From contig NZ_SVFW01000007.1 of the NCBI RefSeq assembly GCF_015056685.1, positions 1-64,000 on the forward strand: a DNA stretch of 64,000 bases, written 5' to 3'. This DNA is from Butyrivibrio sp. (GTDB lineage Bacteria; Bacillota; Clostridia; Lachnospirales; Lachnospiraceae). Positions 1 through 8,076 of the stretch are shown one piece after another (the stretch's first letter is position 1; every line of letters starts with the position of its first letter). Below the pieces are notes generated by a model, which ran no database searches, had not been told where the DNA came from, and saw only the letters and a list, made by a program, of their open reading frames with translations. A program made the translations under genes and the position numbers.

Positions 1-84
1 GCAATTATTCCAATGATCATAATCTTCCTCATCGCCCAGAAGCAGATCATGGAAGGCATGATCGAAGGCGCCGTGAAAGGCTGA
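1..84 (+). CDS. Carbohydrate ABC transporter permease, C-terminal end (partial)
   Basis: The first 28 codons of the window read as an open frame ending in TGA at 82-84. The peptide is a hydrophobic segment (IPMIIIFLIAQKQIMEGM) followed by IEGAVKG. This matches the usual end of MalG/UgpE-type sugar permeases, where the last membrane helix is followed by a Q-K-x-(F/I)-x-x-G-(M/L)-x-x-G-(A/S)-(V/I)-K-G tail. The rest of the gene and presumably its binding-protein and partner-permease genes lie before the window. It is followed by a bidirectional terminator at 144-196. Substrate cannot be told from this fragment. Confidence 0.8.
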   Translation, partial: AIIPMIIIFLIAQKQIMEGMIEGAVKG

Positions 85-143
85 CCTCTTTTTACATCAT
101 ATCGCTCGGAGTATTTGCAAAGAAACAGTAAATACATAAAAAT

Positions 144-196
144 TCGCCTCGTTTTCTTTCATGCTTATTCAGAACAGAAAACGAGGCGATTTTTTA
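144..196. terminator. Bidirectional Rho-independent terminator
   Basis: A perfect 14-bp stem (144-157 with 176-189) has an A-rich 5' flank and a T run at 190-195, so it can stop transcription in both directions. It separates the plus-strand permease operon from the minus-strand DUF1858 gene. Confidence 0.85.
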
Positions 197-463
197 TGCA
201 TTATGCTCTGCGAGGTAGTCGTTGAGGGCGTCGACGATTTCTTCGGCGTCGATTCCGTGTACTGCGCAAGCCTCGGCAAGTGACTCCATCTGTGATGCAG
301 GGCAATGAATACATCCCATTCCACATTCCATAAGGAACTGTGCAGCAAGAGGATGCTTTGTGATGATATCACCAACAAGCATTTCTGTTGTGACTAAGTT
401 CTCGTTTTCCATTTCTGTTCTCTCTCCTTCTTCATTTCCGAAAAGTAGGTCCTTTAATCCCAT
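194..463 (-). CDS. DUF1858 domain protein (putative redox disulfide protein)
   Basis: An 89-residue protein whose C-terminal 60 residues carry the DUF1858 pattern: a short strand-helix start (VGDIITKHPLAAQFL), then CGMGCIHC with cysteines near 47, 51 and 54, then a helical A-V-H-G-I-D-A-E-E-I-V-D-A-L tail. The family is often found alone or fused to hybrid-cluster or other redox proteins and is assumed to form a reactive disulfide; substrate is unknown. The start at 463 follows AAGGAGG with good spacing. It precedes no obvious partner, although the next gene upstream is an iron-sulfur aldo/keto reductase. The N-terminal 20 residues are charged and not part of the domain. Confidence 0.8.
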   Translation of the reverse strand: MGLKDLLFGNEEGERTEMENENLVTTEMLVGDIITKHPLAAQFLMECGMGCIHCPASQMESLAEACAVHGIDAEEIVDALNDYLAEHNA

Positions 464-529
464 ATGATGACCTCCTTAGACTTTAAACTATAATGTTTTA
501 TTATATAAATTAAATTGTGTAAAATGATT

Positions 530-1564
530 TTACCGCACACTCACTTTACCTGCAAGTACATTTTTGTAATCTTCGTAATTCTTTTTAAGAAGTTCAGGTG
601 TATTAAGCTCATATGGGCATTTCTTTGTACAGGCTCTGCAGTTTATGCAGTCATCAATCTTAGCCATTTCTTTTTGCCAATGCTCATCAAGCCAGCTTTC
701 AGATGGGGCTCTTCTGATCATAAGTGACATTCTGGCGCAGTTATTTATCAAAATCCCCTTAGGGCAAGGCATGCAATAACCACAACCTCTACAGAAATCT
801 CCTGACAATTCCTCTTTTTCCCCGGCAATAAAGTCCTTAATAGAATCTGTTAATGACGGTGATTCATCCATATATGAAAGCCATTCATCAAGCTCTTTTT
901 CTCTCTGAATGCCCCAAATAGGCATAACATTATCAAATTGGCTCATGAAGGCAAATGCAGCATCTGACTTGTTTATAAGTCCTCCGGCAAGTCCTTTCAT
1001 AGCTATAAAGCCCATGTTGTGCTCTTTGCACTTATGAACAAGCTCTATTTCTTTATCAGTAGAAAGATAGCTAAATGGATACTGCAAGGTCTCATAAAGT
1101 CCACTTTCTATGATCTCTTCAGCAACCATGAGCTTGTGAGTTGTGATTCCGATATGCTTTATAAGTCCTTTTTCCTTGGCCTCCACCATGCACTCATACA
1201 TACCCGTGCCGTCGCCGGGTCTGTAGCACTGCGAAACCATATGGAACTGATAAATATCTACATGATCAGTCTGTAGAAGTTTAAGAGAAGTCTCTAAATC
1301 CTTCCAAAAGTTCTCGGGATCTTTGGCCGCAGTCTTGGTTGCGATATAGATGTTATCCCTTACTCCATATTCCATAAGGCCTCTGCCGAGCTTTTCCTCA
1401 GAATCACTGTAAGCTCTGGCAGTATCAAAAAATCTCATGCCGCCATCGTAAGCCTTCCTTAAAATATGGATTGTAGTCTCCATATCATCTCGCTGGATGG
1501 GAAGTGCTCCGAAACCATTTTGAGGTGCAGTAATGCCGGTACTGCCCAAAGTAATATTCTTCAT
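530..1564 (-). CDS. Aldo/keto reductase with C-terminal ferredoxin domain
   Basis: A 344-residue cytoplasmic oxidoreductase. Residues 1 to about 260 form an aldo/keto reductase barrel, with the catalytic Asp and Tyr in FFDTARAYSDSE (D47, Y52) and a Lys in the IATKTAAKD strand. The last 90 residues hold two cysteine clusters, CRGCGYCMPCP and CINCRACTKKCP, as expected for two 4Fe-4S clusters. This architecture is COG1453, common in clostridia; the iron-sulfur part probably couples aldehyde/ketone reduction to ferredoxin-like electron flow, but substrates are not known. GGTAGGAGG lies just before the start. It stands alone between the DUF1858 gene and alpha-galactosidase. Confidence 0.88.
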   Translation of the reverse strand: MKNITLGSTGITAPQNGFGALPIQRDDMETTIHILRKAYDGGMRFFDTARAYSDSEEKLGRGLMEYGVRDNIYIATKTAAKDPENFWKDLETSLKLLQTDHVDIYQFHMVSQCYRPGDGTGMYECMVEAKEKGLIKHIGITTHKLMVAEEIIESGLYETLQYPFSYLSTDKEIELVHKCKEHNMGFIAMKGLAGGLINKSDAAFAFMSQFDNVMPIWGIQREKELDEWLSYMDESPSLTDSIKDFIAGEKEELSGDFCRGCGYCMPCPKGILINNCARMSLMIRRAPSESWLDEHWQKEMAKIDDCINCRACTKKCPYELNTPELLKKNYEDYKNVLAGKVSVR

Positions 1565-1597
1565 ATTAAATCCTCCTACCAGAAAGCAGCCTCTGCT

Positions 1598-3970
1598 TTA
1601 AGCCTGTGTGAACACGTAAAGCCTTGTGTCGCCGGTGCGCATTATACGTGTTCCATCATTGTTGCCCGTGCCACAAAATGCAGAGTTAAAAGCTACTCCA
1701 TGTCCATTAAATGCAGCTCCAAGAGCAGTAGCCTTCTGCTCCTCACCATTAATGTCCATAAATTTATCGATTATGCCATGAACAATTCCGTCCTGCTTTA
1801 CATGAACAGGTGTGAACATATTTATAAGACTTCCAAATTCCTTAATGCTGTGTGGAACTACTCTTCCGACCATGTTATAGATCTTTTCATCATCAAGGCC
1901 GATTGTCTTAAGGCACTTGTAGTCATTATTTGGTCTTGCATCCTTCTGGACAACAAAAGCAACTGCCTTAGTCTTATCTTTACTTACTATAATATAACCA
2001 TCTTCAGGAAGTCTATAATAATCTCCGAACTGGAACAATTCTCTGTTCTTCTTATAGAATTCTACCTGATTTGTGATAGCTTTTTTGTCTGCATCAGACA
2101 TATCACAAAGATTGAGCTCGTATCCAAAACAGCCTGCCGCTGCAACTTCAAATCTTGTCTCAAGAGGCACAGTATTGAGTGTCTGATGGTTAGGACATGC
2201 AGAAACATGGGCACCTACTGTACTTGCAGGATAGCCATAGCTGTATCCTCTCTGAATATCAATCCTGCACATTGCATCAGTATCATCACTTCCCCAGATC
2301 TGTGGGAAGTAGCTAAGGATTCCAAGATCAAACCTGTTGCCACCGGCAGAGCAGCCCTCGAACAGTATTTCAGGGAAAGACTCTGTGAGTTCTTTCATGA
2401 TCCTGTACAGTCCAAGATAATATCTGTGCTGGAACTCGCCCTGTCTCTCAGCAGGAAGGCTCTTTGAATATCTGTCAGAGAATGTTCTGTTCATATCCCA
2501 CTTTACATATGAGATCTTTCCTGATGAAAAGACCTTTTTCATGGACTCAATTATGTAGTCCTGAACTTCACTTCTTGTAAGGTCCAGGTTCATCTGATTT
2601 CTACAGGTTGAATGATGATGTCCCGGAACAGTAACAGCCCAGTCAGGATGTGCTCTGTAAAGATCACTGTTCTCATTGACCATCTCAGGCTCAACCCAGA
2701 TTCCAAACATCATTCCAAGTGCATCAAGCTTTTCAGAAAACTCCTTTAAGCCTCCCGGAAGTTTCTTCTTATTTTCATACCAGTCACCAAGGGAGCAGTT
2801 GTCATCATTTCTTGCGCCGAACCAGCCATCATCCATTACAAAGAGCTCTATTCCGCACTTCTTAGCTTCTTTTGCAAGAGAAAGAAGTGAACCCTGAGTA
2901 AAGTTAAAGTATGCTGCCTCCCAGCTGTTGATAAGGATTGGGCGCTCTTTCTTTTTCCAGGTTCCTCTCACCACATGCTCTCTCACAAAGTCGTGCATGT
3001 TAATGCTCATAGCATTCATGCCCTTTGAAGAGAATGTCATGACAGCTTCAGGAGTCTCAAAGCTCTCTCCCGGTGCCAAAAGCCAAGTAAATCCTGTTGG
3101 CTGAATACCGCTTACAAATCTGCTCATGCTATAGCCATTAGAAGAAAGAGCTTCATAGTGGTTACCGCTGTAAATAAGGTTAAATCCATAGCAATCGCCA
3201 TGGTCTTCACCCGCATCAACGCTGCTTACGATAACAAAAGGATTGGATCTTGATCCTGATTCTCCGGCTGCAAGCTCCTCACTTACTACCTTTCCGCCAT
3301 TGCAGACGCTCTCATATTTGCCCATCTCATCTGCCCATCTTCCATGGAAAGATGTCATCTTATAGGATGAAGAGTTGAAGTCAACGGCAGTACTAAGGAT
3401 TCTGTCCACTTTAATTTCCTTGTCGGAATCATTGTAAAGAACTGCACTTCTGGTGATCACATCACATTCAGGAAATACTGAATAGATAAGATCAAGTCTT
3501 GAGCCATACCCTTTGTCCTTCAAGGTAACTATAAGCTGCTCAACCTTACCATCAGAAGTTTCAACAGACTCCGCATAAGACGAAGGAAGAGACGTAAGCG
3601 CTGCCTTGCCTTCTTTTATCTCATATTTATCAAAAAGAAAATCCACAGTATTGGATCCATCGGCATAAGTAAGTTCTACAAAAGGATCCCTGATATCGCC
3701 CTTTCCAAAGCTGCTCATTTCAAGGCAGAGCTGCTCAAGAAGAATCTTATTGTGTTCATCTGAATATACGATTGTATTGCCGGCTCCGTTGAAATGCTTG
3801 GGTGCGATGGTCTCTGCAATACTGTCAAGCATGCTTACCCCGGTCTCTCTGTTTGAAAAAATCCTGTCCCCATAATGCAGGTGCTCCAAGTGGCCACTAG
3901 CAATCTTTCTAAACATGTATGATGTGTTTTTTGTCTGTAATAAAAATACCTTCTCGTTTGTTAAGATCAT
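1598..3970 (-). CDS. Alpha-galactosidase, glycoside hydrolase family 36
   Basis: A 790-residue enzyme, normal length for the large tetrameric GH36 alpha-galactosidases that release galactose from raffinose, stachyose and melibiose. The nucleophile Asp is in YVKWDMNR (about D492) and the acid/base Asp in GSDDTDA (about D562), 70 residues apart as in characterised members. NFTQG, DDGWFGARNDD and GCSAGGNRFD are further family blocks. No signal peptide is seen, so it acts in the cytoplasm on imported oligosaccharides. It shares an ATGA overlap with the upstream TetR gene, so the two are co-transcribed and probably translationally coupled. AAGGAG precedes the ATG. Confidence 0.95.
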   Translation of the reverse strand: MILTNEKVFLLQTKNTSYMFRKIASGHLEHLHYGDRIFSNRETGVSMLDSIAETIAPKHFNGAGNTIVYSDEHNKILLEQLCLEMSSFGKGDIRDPFVELTYADGSNTVDFLFDKYEIKEGKAALTSLPSSYAESVETSDGKVEQLIVTLKDKGYGSRLDLIYSVFPECDVITRSAVLYNDSDKEIKVDRILSTAVDFNSSSYKMTSFHGRWADEMGKYESVCNGGKVVSEELAAGESGSRSNPFVIVSSVDAGEDHGDCYGFNLIYSGNHYEALSSNGYSMSRFVSGIQPTGFTWLLAPGESFETPEAVMTFSSKGMNAMSINMHDFVREHVVRGTWKKKERPILINSWEAAYFNFTQGSLLSLAKEAKKCGIELFVMDDGWFGARNDDNCSLGDWYENKKKLPGGLKEFSEKLDALGMMFGIWVEPEMVNENSDLYRAHPDWAVTVPGHHHSTCRNQMNLDLTRSEVQDYIIESMKKVFSSGKISYVKWDMNRTFSDRYSKSLPAERQGEFQHRYYLGLYRIMKELTESFPEILFEGCSAGGNRFDLGILSYFPQIWGSDDTDAMCRIDIQRGYSYGYPASTVGAHVSACPNHQTLNTVPLETRFEVAAAGCFGYELNLCDMSDADKKAITNQVEFYKKNRELFQFGDYYRLPEDGYIIVSKDKTKAVAFVVQKDARPNNDYKCLKTIGLDDEKIYNMVGRVVPHSIKEFGSLINMFTPVHVKQDGIVHGIIDKFMDINGEEQKATALGAAFNGHGVAFNSAFCGTGNNDGTRIMRTGDTRLYVFTQA

Positions 3971-4545
3971 TTATCTTCTCCTTGTGGAAGTTTAAGTCCG
4001 TTCATTACTATATTGATCATCTCGTTAAGAGACTCCTCATAGCTGTATCCTGTGCTTGAGAGTTCTTTTGAACTTAAGAATTTCTCGATAGCACCTTCTA
4101 TTATGAGCTTGATAAAAGAGATTGGCATTTTCCTGATCAGTCCTTCATTCATAGCCTGCTCAAGAAGTCTTTCTGTCTCCCCCCAGTCACTCTCTACTCT
4201 TTCAGCTATCTTTTTATATACATCAGGGAACTTTTCCCTTAACTGGTAAACCCTTCTGAAATCAATATTTTTGTAATTATCAGGAAGACAAACAATAAGC
4301 TTTTCTATCTTTTCAAGAAGCTCTAAAGAATCATCTGCAACGATCTCTGCCTCTTTTTCCTTAATGGCAGAAAAACCGTAGTCTACAGTTGCAAAGAATA
4401 GCTCGTCCTTGTCATTAAATTCCTTATATATGGTCTTTTTACTGATATGAAGCTCCTTGGAAATATCATCCATAGTGAACTTCATTCCCTTACTGTTGAA
4501 CTGGCTGATAACCGCATCCATGATTTTCTTTTTAATTTCGTTCAA
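3967..4545 (-). CDS. TetR/AcrR family transcriptional regulator
   Basis: About 192 residues: an N-terminal TetR helix-turn-helix (FTMDDISKELHISKKTIY, roughly residues 23-40) followed by the conserved F-x-x-K-D-E-L-F-F helix, then an all-helical C-terminal ligand or dimer domain with no recognisable specificity. No ATG fits. TTG at 4545 lies 9 nt from GGAGG (4555-4559), whereas an in-frame TTG at 4551 would be only 3 nt away, so 4545 is preferred. The stop overlaps the alpha-galactosidase start (ATGA). The arrangement suggests control of its own operon and perhaps galactoside use, but this is inference. Confidence 0.85.
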   Translation of the reverse strand: MNEIKKKIMDAVISQFNSKGMKFTMDDISKELHISKKTIYKEFNDKDELFFATVDYGFSAIKEKEAEIVADDSLELLEKIEKLIVCLPDNYKNIDFRRVYQLREKFPDVYKKIAERVESDWGETERLLEQAMNEGLIRKMPISFIKLIIEGAIEKFLSSKELSSTGYSYEESLNEMINIVMNGLKLPQGEDK

Positions 4546-4570
4546 TTGCAATCCCCTCCTACTTAAAATA

Positions 4571-6010
4571 TCACTTCAAAACTGCCTTAAGGTATTCCCA
4601 AACATTTCCTGCTGACTTAACAGAAAGTCTCTCTTTTGTTGAGTGAATATCCTGCATATCAGGACCGATTGAAATGCAATCAAGGCCCTTTATCTTTTCA
4701 CTTAAGATGCCACACTCAAGACCTGCATGAATAGCCATAAGTCTTGGACTCTTTCCGTACATTTCTTCATAGACCTTCACCATGTGTTCACGAAGTTCTG
4801 AATGCTGTCTGTATTTCCAGCCCGGATACTGGCCTGATACTGAATATGTTCCGCCAAAAGTAGTAACGATTGTTGTAACCTTTTTGATAAGCATGTTCTT
4901 GGCAGACTCAACGCTGCTTCTGACTGAGTGCTCAAGTGTGATAGCTGAATCTTCTGTCTTAATGATTCCAAGGTTCAATGAAGTCTCAACAAGTCCCTCA
5001 ACAGCTGCGCTCATAGCCTGAACTCCGTCAGGTAAAGAAATGATTGCGCTGATGATCATTCTTCCATCTTCAAATTTAGCACATGCATAGTTATCCTCAG
5101 CTCCTACCTCAGTGCATGTGATATTTACGTTAGGATCCTTAACTTCAAGCTCACCCTTAACTTCCTCAAGAGTCTGCTCTACGCTCTCCTTAAAATCAAC
5201 TACGTTTCCAGCAGGAACAACAACCTTAGCTACAGCGCCTGAAGGGATAGCATTGTCAGCAACTCCGCCTTTGATTGATACAAGTGAGATCTCAGCAGCA
5301 TCCATCGCATTCAAAAGAGTTCTTGCCAAAATGTGATTAGCATTACCTCTTCCGCACTTGATCATTTCGCCTGAATGTCCACCGAGCAAACCGTCTACTT
5401 TTACTTCATATAAAACGCCGCTCTTATTTTCCTTTTCAAAAGAAAAATCCGAGTAAATTCTGGCACCACCTGCACAGCTTGTAATGAAAGCGCCTTCCAC
5501 TTCGTTATCGATATTGATCATCTTCTTACCCTTTAAGGATGAAAGATCTATTGCTGTAGCACCAAACATTCCTGTCTCTTCATTGGTTGTGATAACAACC
5601 TCAAGTGGTGGATGAGGAATCTCATCAGAGTCAAGAAGTGCAAGGCAGTAAGCAACTGCAATTCCGTCATCTCCGCCAAGGCTTGTTCCCTCAGCCCAAA
5701 CATATTCTCCATCTGTCTTGCAGCGAAGTCCCTCTGTGAGCATGTCGATATCACAAGAGTCGTCCTTAACTGCAACCATATCCATATGTCCCTGCAGGAT
5801 TACAGGCTCTTTGTCCTCGTATCCCTTGCTTCCGGGAGCTTTAATAATTACATTAAGTTCACTGTCCTGAATAACTTCAAGGTTTCTTTCCTTGGCAAAA
5901 GAAACAAGATAATCACTTATTTTCTGTAAATTTCCGGAACCATGTGGAATATTACACAGCTCCTCAAAAAAATGAAATACTTCTTTTGGTTGTAAATTCT
6001 CGTATGCCAT
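4571..6010 (-). CDS. pepD: Aminoacyl-histidine dipeptidase (peptidase family M20)
   Basis: A 479-residue cytosolic dipeptidase of the PepD (Xaa-His dipeptidase, carnosinase-like) type. Metal and catalytic signatures are present: LQGHMDMV (His-x-Asp), GGDDGIAVAY (bridging Asp), TTNEETGMFGA (general base Glu and next Glu ligand) and IHAGLECGI near the end. A longer open frame begins at 6085, but GTGGAGGATATAG stands directly before the ATG at 6010 and residues from MAYENLQPKEVF onward match the family, so 6010 is the start. It is monocistronic between the TetR gene and the rplT terminator. Confidence 0.93.
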   Translation of the reverse strand: MAYENLQPKEVFHFFEELCNIPHGSGNLQKISDYLVSFAKERNLEVIQDSELNVIIKAPGSKGYEDKEPVILQGHMDMVAVKDDSCDIDMLTEGLRCKTDGEYVWAEGTSLGGDDGIAVAYCLALLDSDEIPHPPLEVVITTNEETGMFGATAIDLSSLKGKKMINIDNEVEGAFITSCAGGARIYSDFSFEKENKSGVLYEVKVDGLLGGHSGEMIKCGRGNANHILARTLLNAMDAAEISLVSIKGGVADNAIPSGAVAKVVVPAGNVVDFKESVEQTLEEVKGELEVKDPNVNITCTEVGAEDNYACAKFEDGRMIISAIISLPDGVQAMSAAVEGLVETSLNLGIIKTEDSAITLEHSVRSSVESAKNMLIKKVTTIVTTFGGTYSVSGQYPGWKYRQHSELREHMVKVYEEMYGKSPRLMAIHAGLECGILSEKIKGLDCISIGPDMQDIHSTKERLSVKSAGNVWEYLKAVLK

Positions 6011-6068
6011 ATCTATATCCTCCACTATAAAAATATCAGTTTCCTTCAAATCTACATTTTTACTGCAT

Positions 6069-6100
6069 AAAAAAAGGAATATCACAATGTGATACTCCTT
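6069..6100 (-). terminator. Terminator of the infC-rpmI-rplT operon
   Basis: On the minus strand a hairpin (6074-6100, stem AAGGAGTATCAC / GTGATATTCCTT with one mismatch) is followed by seven T (6069-6075), 50 bp after the rplT stop. Confidence 0.85.
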
Positions 6101-6148
6101 AATTCTATATCAAAAAAACTATTTTTTCAATGAAAGTTTCCGATTGAA

Positions 6149-6505
6149 TTATGCAATCTTTGTTTTTGCAAGCTCAGCAAGTGTCTTGAATCCTTCTGGA
6201 TCATTTACTGCGAGCTCAGCAAGCATCTTTCTGTTGATGTCAACACCTGCAAGCTTAAGACCATGCATAAGGTTGCTGTATGAAAGACCGTTGATTCTAG
6301 CAGCTGCGTTGATACGTGTGATCCAAAGAGATCTCATATCTCTCTTCTTCTGCTTACGTCCAGCAAATGCAGATGTAAGTGCTCTCATAACTGACTGCTT
6401 TGCTACTCTATACTGTTTTGATCTTGCTCCTCTGTAACCTTTTGCAAGCTTTAATACTCTATTGTGCTTCTTCTTGGCATTCAATGCGCCTTTAACTCTT
6501 GCCAT
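6149..6505 (-). CDS. rplT: 50S ribosomal protein L20
   Basis: A 118-residue basic protein with the complete L20 sequence: ARVKGALNAKKKHNRVL at the N-terminus, GYRGARSKQYRVAKQ, and RDMRSLWITRINAAARING. L20 binds 23S rRNA early in 50S assembly and, in Firmicutes, also binds the leader of its own operon to repress it. It is the last gene of infC-rpmI-rplT and is followed by a strong terminator. Length and composition are normal and the start is preceded by TAGGAGG. Confidence 0.98.
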   Translation of the reverse strand: MARVKGALNAKKKHNRVLKLAKGYRGARSKQYRVAKQSVMRALTSAFAGRKQKKRDMRSLWITRINAAARINGLSYSNLMHGLKLAGVDINRKMLAELAVNDPEGFKTLAELAKTKIA

Positions 6506-6564
6506 CTTAATATCCTCCTAATTTCTAATAACCAAACTTGTCAATTCTTCACTAAGCGTAAAAT

Positions 6565-6765
6565 TTATGCATAAGGAAGAATGCTCTTCATTGCCTTAAC
6601 ATTTGTAGCGTCAACAAGTCCAGCATGTCTAAGATTTCTCTTTCTCTTTGTAGACTTCTTTGTTAAGATGTGGCGCTTATACGCTTTGTTTCTCATGAGC
6701 TTTCCTGTGCCAGTAACTTTGAATCTCTTGGCAGCAGCTCTCTTTGTTTTCATCTTTTGCTGCAT
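6565..6765 (-). CDS. rpmI: 50S ribosomal protein L35
   Basis: A 66-residue, very basic protein with the canonical L35 signature (KTKRAAAKRFKVTGTGKLMR, AYKRHILTKKS, KRKRNLR). It is the middle gene of the infC-rpmI-rplT operon, 60 bp before rplT and about 70 bp after infC. The full open frame fits the usual 64-66 residue family length. AGGAGG precedes the ATG. Confidence 0.98.
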   Translation of the reverse strand: MQQKMKTKRAAAKRFKVTGTGKLMRNKAYKRHILTKKSTKRKRNLRHAGLVDATNVKAMKSILPYA

Positions 6766-6833
6766 AACTTAAATCCTCCTGTGAATCTCAGTAATTTTGT
6801 GGAACTTTATTTTTAACCAATACTTGGCAAAAA

Positions 6834-7343
6834 TCAATTCTTCTTTTCGGCAAGGAACATTGTCATACTACGTCCCTCAACCTTAGGCTGTTTCTCAACA
6901 ACAGCAACATCGCTAAGTGCCTGAGCAAAATCTGTAAGAATATGTACGCTTGCTCCCATGTGAGCCATCTCACGACCACGGAAACGAAGAGTGATCTTAA
7001 CTCTGTTTCCTTTCTCAAGGAACTTCTTAGCTGCATTCACCTTAGTATTAAGATCGTTTGTATCAATATTAGGTGAAAGTCTGATTTCTTTAATCTCGAC
7101 AGTTTTCTGTTTCTTCTTAGCTTCTTTCTCTTTGCGAAGCTGTTCGTACTTAAATTTACCGTAATCAACAACTCTGCAAACAGGTGGTTTAGCTGTTGGC
7201 GCGATCATAACAAGATCAACACCCTCATCGTCAGCAATCTTTCTGGCATCTGCAATAGCCATAACCCCAAGCTGCTCACCATCAATACCAATTACACGAA
7301 CTTCCTTAGCTCTGATCTGTTCATTAATAAATAACTCGCTAAT
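6834..7343 (-). CDS. infC: Translation initiation factor IF-3 (AUU start)
   Basis: IF-3 binds the 30S subunit, prevents premature 50S joining and proofreads start codons. The product has the N-domain start SELFINEQIRAKEVRVIG, the lysine-rich linker (RKEKEAKKKQK) and the C-domain (IRLSPNIDTNDL, VKITLRFRGREMAH). An ATG-initiated frame begins at 7358, but that ATG is part of ATGGAGG, which itself is the Shine-Dalgarno. An ATT codon at 7341-7343 lies 8 nt after GGAGG (7352-7356) and gives the conserved N-terminus. infC genes classically start with AUU so that IF-3 can repress its own translation, so ATT at 7343 (169 residues) is preferred. First gene of the operon. Confidence 0.95.
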   Translation of the reverse strand: MSELFINEQIRAKEVRVIGIDGEQLGVMAIADARKIADDEGVDLVMIAPTAKPPVCRVVDYGKFKYEQLRKEKEAKKKQKTVEIKEIRLSPNIDTNDLNTKVNAAKKFLEKGNRVKITLRFRGREMAHMGASVHILTDFAQALSDVAVVEKQPKVEGRSMTMFLAEKKN

Positions 7344-7364
7344 GGTTTTATCCTCCATACTATG

Positions 7365-7499
7365 AAAAAAGGTGAATACACATTGTATCCACCTGTAATC
7401 TCAATTCATCCAAACATAATAAGTTTGTTTTGAAAGATATTAACACCTGAAGCCCTTGCCGCAGGGTGAGAGTGGATACTCTGCTTTGTTTTCAAATAC
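7365..7499 (-). promoter_or_regulatory. L20-type leader with transcription attenuator
   Basis: The 5' untranslated region of infC-rpmI-rplT. Just before infC the minus strand has a hairpin (7371-7393, GGTGGATACA / TGTATTCACC) followed by six T (7365-7370), a typical intrinsic terminator. About 80 nt upstream in the RNA the sequence GTATCCAC (complement of 7472-7479) is perfectly complementary to the 5' arm of that hairpin (GTGGATAC, complement of 7385-7392), giving a ready antiterminator. Position and logic match the L20 leader described in Bacillus subtilis, where free L20 favours termination. Assignment is from layout and base pairing; no covariance search was possible. Confidence 0.8.
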
Positions 7500-7505
7500 T
7501 CATAT

Positions 7506-7534
7506 ACGATATCACAGTCCAAATATGCTGTCAA
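7506..7534 (-). promoter_or_regulatory. Promoter of the infC operon
   Basis: TTGACA (complement of 7529-7534), a 17-bp spacer and TATCGT (complement of 7506-7511) on the minus strand; predicted transcript start near 7499. The -35 box overlaps the stop codon of the VanZ gene. Confidence 0.7.
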
Positions 7535-8076
7535 TACCCTTTTTGTTTTTTCTTGTTAGCAAGTGGTCTGAATATCGTCATTCGCCCTGTCCAGCCAACA
7601 ATTCTGGTAATAATTATACCAGGCAAAATTCCCATGCAGTCAATCAGGACATCTCTTTTTGAAGGACTACGCCCTGATACAAAGGACTGGTGGTACTCAT
7701 CAAGGCAGGCAAATCCAGCGCAGAAAGCTCCGGCAAAAAGCACCAGGAGCGGCCCCCTGAGTCCATATACATATAGAGGAAACGCAACAGACACTGCCAG
7801 TAAAAAATATTCTGTGACATGGGCGGTCTTTCTGACATAGAACTGCGATGCTTCGGACAGATCTTCAATCTGAGCCTTGGACCAGCCCCTGTCAAGCTTC
7901 TCATTGGCATAGCTGAAAACCTTTATACCAACCTGATAGCTGAGCTGGCTGCTCACGTCGCCTTCCTGTCCTGAAAACATGAATATCACACACATCATTA
8001 TGATCGCGGGTACAAAAGAAAGTGGCTTAAGCACAAACCGCAATGTTTGTTTGATATACATTAAAAAATACTTCAT
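7531..8076 (-). CDS. VanZ family membrane protein
   Basis: A 181-residue integral membrane protein with about four hydrophobic segments (near residues 18-34, 92-108, 110-125 and 150-162) and the VanZ motifs FSGQEG, RKTAHVTEYFLLA and LDEYHQSFVSGRSPSKRDVLID. VanZ was named for teicoplanin resistance, but most homologues are of unknown function, and resistance should not be assumed here. The start overlaps the stop of the flavin reductase gene by 4 bp (ATGA). No resistance genes lie nearby. Confidence 0.88.
   Translation of the reverse strand: MKYFLMYIKQTLRFVLKPLSFVPAIIMMCVIFMFSGQEGDVSSQLSYQVGIKVFSYANEKLDRGWSKAQIEDLSEASQFYVRKTAHVTEYFLLAVSVAFPLYVYGLRGPLLVLFAGAFCAGFACLDEYHQSFVSGRSPSKRDVLIDCMGILPGIIITRIVGWTGRMTIFRPLANKKKQKGY

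Noticed and set aside
1466..2467. Plus-strand open frame of 333 codons
   Set aside because: It lies antisense to the aldo/keto reductase start and alpha-galactosidase, has Cys/Ser-rich composition and no RBS; a shadow of the GH36 gene.
7644..7910. Minus-strand frame of 88 codons within VanZ
   Set aside because: Alternative frame of the VanZ gene without RBS; the VanZ frame has clear family motifs.
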